Below, piece by piece: positions 26,550-34,285 of a DNA stretch of 64,000 bases. The stretch is from Catalinimonas niigatensis (GTDB lineage: Bacteria; Bacteroidota; Bacteroidia; Cytophagales; Cyclobacteriaceae). The notes beneath the pieces are model-generated. The model ran no database searches, was not told where the DNA came from, and worked only from the letters and a program-made list of their open reading frames with translations. The stretch lies in contig NZ_CP119422.1 in NCBI RefSeq assembly GCF_030506285.1, forward strand, positions 1,054,001-1,118,000, given 5' to 3'. Position 1 is the stretch's first letter; each line of letters begins with the position of its first letter. A program made the translations under genes and the position numbers.

Positions 26550-28394
26550 TTAGAAAAGAATGGAATAAGACAGTTTATCACGCAGCGGCATAATCAGTTG
26601 CTGTTTACCGTCTACTTCTCTAACTGTAGGTTTGACACTTCCTGCTCCTTCCAGCTTTAGGTAATAAGCCTTATCATCCACCGCATACATTCCGTTTTCC
26701 ATCGCTGTGATAGAATTACCCTCTGCCAGACGTACATACAGATTATCAGCTGGCTTTTCTGTACTAAGTTCACGGTGCAAGCCTTTACCTTCTTCCGTTA
26801 CCCTGATCTCATCATTGACCATCACCCCGTTCATCAGATAACGGAAAGTAGGTCGGTTATCCTGATCCATTTTATAGCCTTTAGGACGATATTGAGTAGT
26901 ATCGTTATTCCAGCTGGCATCGGCTGAGTTCAGAGAAGTGACCGTCATCTCCGGCTTGCTCAGGTATTGTACTGAACCCAAAGGACGGCTGGTGCCATTA
27001 CCCCGGCTGTTCCACATAGGGGTAGCGTCCAGAAATCTACCTCTCCATACCTGTACGATGGTACCATGATCCAGATCGTAAGTATAATGCAATTGTTCGG
27101 GGCTACCTACTGAAATGGCATGGACGACAACCTCATCGTCGGGCAACCTCATAAAACTCCTCAAGGTGGTATTCACTTGCGCTTCTTTGAGGATAGGATT
27201 GGGAGCATTACCCCGCTGAAAGTCATCCTCATCACTGATGATGGTCTCACGCAGTGCCGGACCAGAAACCGTTAAACCCAAAGAAGGGTCCATCCAGCTT
27301 ACGTATTTATAATAGATCAGCTCAAAAGGAGTACTACCTGCTTTCAGACTTACAGCAGCATTTCCATCATTTCTGGCTTCACTGATCACTTCCTTTCCAT
27401 CTACACTGAGGAAACCGGCACCACCAGGGACAAACAGATTAAAAGTATATTCTCCTGCCTGGTCTACATTCATATTTCCCTGATAACGGATCAGCACGTT
27501 GTCCCCTTTAAAAGGCAGATTGGAAGTAAGCAATTCAGACGCTCCTTTTGAAGTAGGCTTCAGTTCATCAAAGTTGGGTTTTTCCTCAAACTCCCCTTCA
27601 TAGATACTGAATTTCAGGTCTGATAAGGCAGGATATTCATTTTCAAAGCTAGTGTATTTGATATTTTTGAAAGCTACCGCCCCATGATCTCCCTGAATAC
27701 GCAGGGGACCTTTGGCTACTTCCTGCTGAGCCATAGATCCGCGGGTAGGTCCTTGTAACTCCACATCTTCGTGTATGGTAACCCCATTCAACTCTATAAG
27801 GAGAATTCTGGCATTCTCTGTCTTATTGCCCTGTGCATCAAAGCGAGGGGCCTGAAATGAGATTTTCAGATGTTGCCACAAACCGGGTGCTTTACTCACG
27901 TTCTGACGAGGGGGAAAACCCTGATAGCCTTTTTCTCCTTCGGGTTTGCTTTCATCCCAACGTTCGTAGATTCCTCCATTATCCCCGGAAGAAGGATATT
28001 TTTTACCCCAGCTATCCAGCAGTTGTATCTCGTACATCCCCTGTAGATAGATGCCGGAATTAGAACCTTTGGCCATCATATAATCCAGCTCAAGGTCAAT
28101 ATCTCCGTGTTCAAAGTTAGTATACAGATCTTCGCCATGTCTACGCTCCGTAGGCTGATTGACCAGCACTCCTTTTCCTTTAGTCGTCTCCAGCATATTG
28201 TTTTCATTCAAGTCCGCTGAGACACTTCCTACCACTGACCAGGTCTTTGCCGGATCTTTGAAGGCAGATAAATCATTGAGTTCAATCTTTCCTGCCTGCC
28301 CGAAGGCAGTCTGCGAAATCAAAATCACTGTCAATACCCCTGACGCTAATCGCAGCAGCCATCGTCTGAAATCATCCATTTGTTGTGTTTGCAT
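26550..28394 (-). CDS. Exported DUF1080 (3-keto-glycoside hydrolase-like) protein with PA14-like domain
   Basis: A 614-residue exported protein (signal peptide ending TAFGQ near residue 33). Residues about 35-250 are a DUF1080 / 3-keto-disaccharide hydrolase-like jelly roll. Visible motifs are HGDIDLELDYMMAKGSNSGI, then YEIQLLDSWGKKYPSSGDNGGIYER, FPPRQNVSKAPGLWQHLKI and GPLRIQGDHGAVAFKNIKY. A PA14-like module follows (about 255-385; NVLIRYQGNMNVDQAGEYTF, APGGAGFLSVDGKEV-type). The C-terminal 220 residues are a domain seen in similar Bacteroidota proteins without a known role. DUF1080 proteins act on glycosides oxidised at C3. The operon supplies several candidate oxidases, a suggestive match. 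Confidence 0.82.
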   Translation of the reverse strand: MQTQQMDDFRRWLLRLASGVLTVILISQTAFGQAGKIELNDLSAFKDPAKTWSVVGSVSADLNENNMLETTKGKGVLVNQPTERRHGEDLYTNFEHGDIDLELDYMMAKGSNSGIYLQGMYEIQLLDSWGKKYPSSGDNGGIYERWDESKPEGEKGYQGFPPRQNVSKAPGLWQHLKISFQAPRFDAQGNKTENARILLIELNGVTIHEDVELQGPTRGSMAQQEVAKGPLRIQGDHGAVAFKNIKYTSFENEYPALSDLKFSIYEGEFEEKPNFDELKPTSKGASELLTSNLPFKGDNVLIRYQGNMNVDQAGEYTFNLFVPGGAGFLSVDGKEVISEARNDGNAAVSLKAGSTPFELIYYKYVSWMDPSLGLTVSGPALRETIISDEDDFQRGNAPNPILKEAQVNTTLRSFMRLPDDEVVVHAISVGSPEQLHYTYDLDHGTIVQVWRGRFLDATPMWNSRGNGTSRPLGSVQYLSKPEMTVTSLNSADASWNNDTTQYRPKGYKMDQDNRPTFRYLMNGVMVNDEIRVTEEGKGLHRELSTEKPADNLYVRLAEGNSITAMENGMYAVDDKAYYLKLEGAGSVKPTVREVDGKQQLIMPLRDKLSYSILF

Positions 28395-28498
28395 TTACAA
28401 TTCAAAAATAAGGTTAGAATACAAAATTTATTGAACGCGCATAGCACGTTTGATAAAGGTTAATAAGAGTTAATGTGGCAAAAATAGGCTTAGCGACT

Positions 28499-31400
28499 TT
28501 ATATACCAGCCTTTTTATGAAAATACATCCAGTCCAGGCTCATCAGCCGCGCATCTTCTTTACCACGAAATACAACGTAGAGTTTATGAATACTAGCAGC
28601 AGATTCTTTTGTCTCCACTGGGGCAGCATCCACTGGGGCAGTAAACGTTTGAAACTCACGTCCATTGCCTCTTGCGGGAATATCTACCTCTGCTACTTTA
28701 GGTCCATCCGGCTCGTCCAGGCGTACTTCAACAGTACCTCCTTCTGCCACTGCGACATGAAAATCTATGGCAGCAATGTCTGTCAGGTCAATATCGCTGA
28801 AACCAAGGTAAGAGCCATTTTGCAAACCACTGACATAGGCAAAATCACCGCCATTGGGACGTTGTCTTTCTGCTTTAGAAAAGTCCTCATAGGCTTCTGC
28901 CTGTACACGAGGATGGCGCAAAGTGATCATTTTACGAGTGGACAAGGGAGGCATGTCGTTGGCACCCCGGTCGGTATAATTTACCGTGAGGTAATAGCTT
29001 CCTTCCTCTCCTTTCCCGTGGTGATGATTCAGTTTCAGACTGCCCTGCATGGGCATGCTGCCGCTGATGGCCTGATCTTCATCGGCCAGAGAAAGAATAT
29101 ATTTGACCATTTCAGCCGTTTCTTCCTGCGTATGTTGAGGATGAGCAGCCATCAGGCTATGTCCCCAGTTGCCATTACCCCCGGTAATAATTTTAGTAGC
29201 CAGCATATCAATGGCACCTTCTTCTTCATGATAGCGCTCTGCCACATCCTGGTAACTGGGGCCAATGGAAGTCTGATCCAACGCATGACAGGACTTACAG
29301 TCACTGCCGTCTATTAGATTTTTACCTTTTAAAAAGGGAGAAACCATTGCATTGGCTCCCAGCAGTGCAAGGTCTTTACTTTCCTGCAGGTAATCAAAAT
29401 GTACCCGTACATTTTCAGGAGCTATACCTCCATCAAGCGTAAAGCCATCTTCTGCATCACTGACCTGAATTTGATAATCCAATGCTTCATCATCATAGAA
29501 GAAGGTCTGGTTACCATTCATGGCGATCTCAATCAGGGGAGCAGCATTTCCCACCCTGATTTCTATCTGTGCAGTGGAAGTTTTTCCTGCCTTATCCGTT
29601 ACTTTCAGCGTTGGATGATAGACACCGGGTTCTTCAAAGGTGAAGCTGGTTTCGGCTTCGCCAGCCTGTGTCTCATCATCGGTAAATGACCAGGCATAGC
29701 TCAGGGCATCATCGGTATCATAGTCAAAGGACTGGATAGCGGAAAACTGCACAGTTAAAGGCGCAGCACCGGCTTTCTGGTCGGCAGCTATACTGGCTAC
29801 CGGCTTGCGGTTGCCTTCTGCATATTCAATCCGGACCAGTCGGGCTTCGTCATTGTCAGCAAAGTAATTGGCACCATATTCTAGTAGGTACATGGCTCCA
29901 TCAGGTCCAAACTCCATATCAATCGGTTTGGAAATTGGCATATCCTCCATGAAAGGTTCAATTTTGACAGGCTGATGATTTTCGTCAAAAGTGATCACTT
30001 TAATCCAGCTTCTTGCCCATTCGTAGATAAACAGCTTCCCATCGTAATAGTCTGGAAACCTGACACTGGAATGCTGGTAACGGTCGGCATAGTACACCGG
30101 TCCTGCCATCGCACTTCTGGAACCTGTACCCAGGTTAGGCCACTGCTCGGATTCGCCATACGGATACGAGATCATAGCCGGACGGGCAGGAGGCAACTCA
30201 CGGCTTCCGTAATTGTGGGGAGAGGCGTTGATGGGTTTTTCCGGATCAAAATAGGCTCCAGGCGTATCGGTATAAAAATCCCAGTCGGGATAGGCTTTAT
30301 TGTCAGCGACAAAATAGGGCCAGCCATAATTTCCGGCTACTCTTCCCTGATTCCATTCGTCGTAGCTCTGCGGTCCCTGTATTCCGTCTTTTCCTACGTC
30401 GGGACCCACATCGCCCCAGTACACCCAATTGTTTTTCCAGTCAATGGAAATACGGAAGGGGTTTCTGGCGCCCATAACATAAATTTCCGGTCTGCCTTTG
30501 GAACCATCTTTTGGGAAAAGGTTTCCACTAGGAATGCTATACGTTCCGTCATCGTTTAATTTAATACGAAGTATTTTACCTCTCAGATCATGGGTATTGC
30601 CGGAAGATTTCTGCGCATCCCAGGGGCCACGACCGGGACGTTCATCCAGGGGAGAATAGCCGTTGGACTCTTTGGAGCTGGTATTGTCACCGGTAGACAG
30701 CCAAAGTAAGCCATCAGGACCAAACTGTACGGAACCACCGGAATGGCAGCAGGTTTCACGCTGAACAGCCACATCTAAAACCACCTTCTCGCTGGCCATG
30801 ATCAGGCTATCATCCGACATATAGAAACGCGACAAACGCTGTACGGAATCCTCTCCTGCTGGAGAATAATAAATATAAACACGGCGGTTATGATGAAATT
30901 TGGGATCTACTGCAATGCCCAGCATCCCATCTTCGTAATTGCCTTCTGTACTCACGTCAAAGGTAGAAAGCAGTTTTACTTCTCTGGTATCAGGGTTATA
31001 CAGCTTTACATTGCCACGACGTTCAATGTAAATCACTTTACCATCCGGCATAATGTCCAGTTCCATCGGCTCGTTGAGCTGATCATCCAGCACGATACGG
31101 GTGAAGCGACTTTCATCAGGAACTCTTTTCGTCCTTGCCCTACTGTAGTCTAAAGTATTTTTGTCAATGGAATAGCGCAATGCCTCTGCCAATTCCTCGT
31201 CTGAAATATCTGTCAAAGCGGGAAGATAGGTAAAGCGACCTCCGTCAAAGCTTAGTCTGGCGGGTTTGGCAGGAGCTTCTGTCTGAGTGCTGATGGTCGT
31301 CACCATCATTTTTTCGTCCTGAGCTTCTTCAGTCCATGCACTCGTCAAACTTTGATACCAGGGCCACTGATACTGAGGAGAGATGTCGGTGCCTATACTG

Positions 31401-31711
31401 ATGATTCCTCCACCAGCCTGTATATAGCGCTCCAGATCTGTCTGATGACGATATTCCAATGCTGCTCCGGGTACCTGTAAAAATGCCAGAGCACTGTAGT
31501 GTTTGATGGTGTCTTCAGTAAGCAGACTGATCTGAGAGGTAGTATCCAGCACGTAGTTTTTTTGCTGGCTGATGCTTCTGAGTTTTTGAATATCTGCCAG
31601 AGAGGTAACATCCGGCTGGATAAACGCCAATATCCTTTCTTCCGGTAAATGCTGGGTACATGCTCCCAGCAAAAGAAGAAAGCATAATAGGTAAGAAGGT
31701 TGCTTTTTCAT
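28499..31711 (-). CDS. Multidomain PQQ sugar dehydrogenase-like lipoprotein (GSDH-PKD-cytochrome c-CBM6)
   Basis: A 1070-residue lipoprotein when started at the ATG at 31711, which gives MKKQPSYLLCFLLLLGAC with a proper lipobox; the longer frame to 31765 adds an unlikely tail. Domain order: a short ThuA-like segment (about 20-130, LERYIQAGGGIISIGTD, WPWYQSL); a six-bladed glucose/sorbosone dehydrogenase propeller (about 165-590, with NEPMELDIMPDGKVIYIERRG, the pair Cys-Cys in RETCCHSGGSVQFGPDG, and LRGKILRIK); a PKD domain (about 600-690); cytochrome c with Cys805-x-x-Cys808-His809; and a C-terminal CBM6-like module (about 900-1070). Surface sugar oxidation with an internal electron relay is the likely role. 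The ThuA part looks too short to be complete. Confidence 0.85.
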   Translation of the reverse strand: MKKQPSYLLCFLLLLGACTQHLPEERILAFIQPDVTSLADIQKLRSISQQKNYVLDTTSQISLLTEDTIKHYSALAFLQVPGAALEYRHQTDLERYIQAGGGIISIGTDISPQYQWPWYQSLTSAWTEEAQDEKMMVTTISTQTEAPAKPARLSFDGGRFTYLPALTDISDEELAEALRYSIDKNTLDYSRARTKRVPDESRFTRIVLDDQLNEPMELDIMPDGKVIYIERRGNVKLYNPDTREVKLLSTFDVSTEGNYEDGMLGIAVDPKFHHNRRVYIYYSPAGEDSVQRLSRFYMSDDSLIMASEKVVLDVAVQRETCCHSGGSVQFGPDGLLWLSTGDNTSSKESNGYSPLDERPGRGPWDAQKSSGNTHDLRGKILRIKLNDDGTYSIPSGNLFPKDGSKGRPEIYVMGARNPFRISIDWKNNWVYWGDVGPDVGKDGIQGPQSYDEWNQGRVAGNYGWPYFVADNKAYPDWDFYTDTPGAYFDPEKPINASPHNYGSRELPPARPAMISYPYGESEQWPNLGTGSRSAMAGPVYYADRYQHSSVRFPDYYDGKLFIYEWARSWIKVITFDENHQPVKIEPFMEDMPISKPIDMEFGPDGAMYLLEYGANYFADNDEARLVRIEYAEGNRKPVASIAADQKAGAAPLTVQFSAIQSFDYDTDDALSYAWSFTDDETQAGEAETSFTFEEPGVYHPTLKVTDKAGKTSTAQIEIRVGNAAPLIEIAMNGNQTFFYDDEALDYQIQVSDAEDGFTLDGGIAPENVRVHFDYLQESKDLALLGANAMVSPFLKGKNLIDGSDCKSCHALDQTSIGPSYQDVAERYHEEEGAIDMLATKIITGGNGNWGHSLMAAHPQHTQEETAEMVKYILSLADEDQAISGSMPMQGSLKLNHHHGKGEEGSYYLTVNYTDRGANDMPPLSTRKMITLRHPRVQAEAYEDFSKAERQRPNGGDFAYVSGLQNGSYLGFSDIDLTDIAAIDFHVAVAEGGTVEVRLDEPDGPKVAEVDIPARGNGREFQTFTAPVDAAPVETKESAASIHKLYVVFRGKEDARLMSLDWMYFHKKAGI

Positions 31712-31826
31712 GCGAAATAATAGGTTCACGCTACTAACAATCTTCCAAAAGTAAAGATTCGGCAACAGGAAAAAAACGGATTAGACTGGAGTCTGTCTAC
31801 TTTTTACAATTTTTTATAGAATTATA

Positions 31827-33158
31827 TTAATGTTGAGGCAATTGCTTTATCCATTCGTGATGAAGCTTTTCCATCTCTTTTACTTTTTCCGGATGCCGGG
31901 CTTCCAGATTATTCATCTCTGAAATGTCTTCTGCCAGATTTACCAGAAAGTACTTTTGCCCTTCGGGTAGAGGTGCCTTTTCAGTTGGGTCATAAGGATT
32001 ACCAATCAATTTCCAGTCTCCCTGCCGTACTGCCCACTGTTCTCTGCCTGTGGCCCAGTGAAAAGTCTCATGAGGAGAAGGCGCATCTACCGAAAGAATG
32101 ACAGACACGATACTGCTGCCATCCAGATCATCTTGATTTGGAGACACTTTACAAAGTTCAGCAATGGTAGGATACCAGTCTACCCCTACACCCATCTGCT
32201 CCCGCACTTCATTTTCAGGCAACTGACCGGGCCAACTGATGATAGCCGGTACCCGGATACCCCCTTCAAACAAACTGAACTTAGCTCCGCGATAAGGCCC
32301 GGCATTTCCTCCTCCGCCAAAGGTGCGTTCTTCTGTAGAATGACCATGATCTGACATCAGGATGATGATGGTATTTTTACGCAGCCCAAGTTCATCTACC
32401 TTCGCTACCAGTTCACCGATCTTCTCATCGGTGGTAGAAACGAAAGCCGCATACTCCCGACGGGGCGAAGGCAGGTTTTTATAATGCGCTCTCCACTTTT
32501 CCTCTCCCTGCAAAGGATAATGAGGTGTATTGATTGCCCAGTACAAAAAGAACGGCTCTTTCTGATGCTCCTCAATAAAATTGCTGGCTTCCTCCACCAT
32601 CAGATCAGGAAAAAACTGCCCATCTCTGAAAATTTCTTCCCCGTTTTGCCATAAGTCGTGGCGGTTCGGGCCATTCCAGTAAAAAAAGTGGGAATAGTTA
32701 TCAATACAACCGCCCATATGTCCGAAGGAGTAATCAAAGCCCTGTCCGTTGGGCATGGTTTCGGGAGTGTATCCCAGATGCCATTTGCCCACATGTCCGG
32801 TGGCATAACCGGCTTCTTTCAGCATTTCTGCTATCGTAATCTGCTCCGCAGGCATACCTGCATGTCCCTCACTGGAAGAAGCATTTCCGGGCAGGCCTGC
32901 TCTCTGCGGCACTTTGCCGGTCAGCAGTCCAGCACGGGAAGGAGAGCAGACCGGTGCTGCCGCATAAAACTGGGTAAACCTGACGCCTCGCTCTGCCAGC
33001 GCATCCATGTGGGGAGTAGTCAGGTCTTTGGCACCGTAGCAGTTCATGTCAATACTACCCTGATCATCGGTATAGATCAGAATCACGTTCGGGCGTTGAT
33101 TCTGGGCAAATAAACTTGAGGAAATAAAGAGTAAAAAAAGAAGATGCAGGTATCTCAT
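31827..33158 (-). CDS. Exported sulfatase (type I, formylglycine-dependent)
   Basis: A 443-residue exported sulfatase (signal peptide 1-18, ending LFAQ). The start of the mature protein reads RPNVILIYTDDQG (metal-binding Asp31/Asp32). The activation motif is Cys71-Ser-Pro-Ser-Arg (AAPVCSPSRAGLLTGK), in which the cysteine is turned into formylglycine by a maturase not present in this window. Further motifs are GYATGHVGKWHLG, HYPLQGEEKW, IILMSDHGHS (metal ligands) and PYRGAKFSLFEGGIRVPAIISWPG. It removes sulfate esters from sugars or polysaccharides. It sits in the quinoprotein operon, suggesting a sulfated substrate such as an algal glycan. Confidence 0.92.
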   Translation of the reverse strand: MRYLHLLFLLFISSSLFAQNQRPNVILIYTDDQGSIDMNCYGAKDLTTPHMDALAERGVRFTQFYAAAPVCSPSRAGLLTGKVPQRAGLPGNASSSEGHAGMPAEQITIAEMLKEAGYATGHVGKWHLGYTPETMPNGQGFDYSFGHMGGCIDNYSHFFYWNGPNRHDLWQNGEEIFRDGQFFPDLMVEEASNFIEEHQKEPFFLYWAINTPHYPLQGEEKWRAHYKNLPSPRREYAAFVSTTDEKIGELVAKVDELGLRKNTIIILMSDHGHSTEERTFGGGGNAGPYRGAKFSLFEGGIRVPAIISWPGQLPENEVREQMGVGVDWYPTIAELCKVSPNQDDLDGSSIVSVILSVDAPSPHETFHWATGREQWAVRQGDWKLIGNPYDPTEKAPLPEGQKYFLVNLAEDISEMNNLEARHPEKVKEMEKLHHEWIKQLPQH

Positions 33159-33193
33159 TAGGGTGTTAGGGTTCTGCGTATGATAGTTTTAAA

Positions 33194-33227
33194 GTATTAT
33201 GGTAATATTTGAATAAAACCATAATAC
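33194..33227 (-). other. Intra-operon hairpin between epimerase-like and sulfatase genes
   Basis: GTATTATGGT (33194-33203) pairs perfectly with ACCATAATAC (33218-33227) over 10 bp with a 14-nt loop. No T run follows. It may be an RNA processing or stability element within the operon. Confidence 0.4.
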
Positions 33228-33246
33228 CATCGCACTATAACACTAC

Positions 33247-34215
33247 TTAAACTAATCCAGCTTCTTTCATCAGTTTTTTGGTAGCCAGCAGGTCTTTTTT
33301 CATCACTTCTTTGGTCTTGCTAAGCTTCTGCTGTTCGCTGAGGCTCTGATCGTGCTCAGGCATTTCATATTCATAATGGACGGATACGGGAGCCGTAAGC
33401 TGCATTTCTTTCAACATTTTGAAAAAAGCCACAAAATCTACCATACCCTCACCAATCGGAGTATTATACACCTGCCATTTCCCATCTTTTTTCTCCCAGC
33501 GGAAGTCTTTTGCCACCAGTGTATTGATGTGAGGGTGAATATATTGTAAGCCAAGAGGCCAGGATTCTCCACCTTCTACCGTAGCATGTCTGATATCATA
33601 CTGGTTACCTAAATGAGGAGAGTTGATTTCAGATAATATAGCAGCTATATCCCATACCGGAGCTCCTACATAATGTCTTCCCGAGTGGTTCTGGTAGGAG
33701 CCGTAAAGTCCCAGCTTCTGATTGTATTTGGCCAGCTTACTCAGTTTTTTCCTGCATTCTTCCATATAAGCTGTGATGTCTGCTTTTTCAGGATATTTGA
33801 GCCAGTTGGTCCTGTAATATTGAATACCCAGTTCGCTGGCGGTACTCAGCAGTTTCTGATTGGTAGCATCATCAGCATCTATAAGCGCGGTAGTCATCAT
33901 TTTGGCTTGTAAGCCTTGTTGCTTGATAGCTTCCACTGCTTTGGGCAGATCACGGGCCACATTTTCGGGAAGTACATGTCCGCCAGGGCGAACAGACAGG
34001 TCTACACCATCAAAGCCAATCTCAGCAGCAGTTTCCGCCATATGGTCATAATCCAGAAACTGCAAATGCTTGGAAAAGACATGAAAACTTATATGCTCTT
34101 TTTGTTTTTTGCTTTCCAGACCGGCAAAAGAAGGTTTTGGAATGGTCAGGGCAGCACCTCCGGCAGCCAATGTACTTAAAAAATGTCGCCTGCTATTCTG
34201 ATGATCGGTATGCAT
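33247..34215 (-). CDS. Tat-exported sugar isomerase/epimerase-like TIM-barrel protein
   Basis: A 322-residue protein of the xylose-isomerase-like TIM-barrel family. The N-terminus holds a twin-arginine signal (NSRRHFLSTLAAGGAALT, cleavage near PSFA), so it is exported folded, often with a metal bound. Barrel signatures are AETAAEIGFDGVDLSVRPGGHVLP, LGLYGSYQNHSGRHYVGAPVWD, GNQYDIRHATVEGG, VAKDFRWEKKDG and PVSVHYEYEMPEHD, with His/Asp/Glu metal ligands. Family members isomerise or epimerise sugars, and some act on 3-keto-glycosides. Its position 31 bp-class close to dehydrogenase and DUF1080 genes supports a role in the same sugar pathway. The precise reaction is an inference. Confidence 0.82.
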   Translation of the reverse strand: MHTDHQNSRRHFLSTLAAGGAALTIPKPSFAGLESKKQKEHISFHVFSKHLQFLDYDHMAETAAEIGFDGVDLSVRPGGHVLPENVARDLPKAVEAIKQQGLQAKMMTTALIDADDATNQKLLSTASELGIQYYRTNWLKYPEKADITAYMEECRKKLSKLAKYNQKLGLYGSYQNHSGRHYVGAPVWDIAAILSEINSPHLGNQYDIRHATVEGGESWPLGLQYIHPHINTLVAKDFRWEKKDGKWQVYNTPIGEGMVDFVAFFKMLKEMQLTAPVSVHYEYEMPEHDQSLSEQQKLSKTKEVMKKDLLATKKLMKEAGLV

Positions 34216-34285
34216 AAGTTGTTTTATTGTTTATTGATGATGGTAAAATATACATCATACGCCATTAATCATTATCAATTATTCG

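Noticed and set aside
28475-29317. 280-codon plus-strand frame over the sugar dehydrogenase gene
   Set aside because: It lies antisense to the cytochrome c and CBM6 domains, which are clearly coding; its composition (many Cys, His, Phe) is that of a shadow frame.
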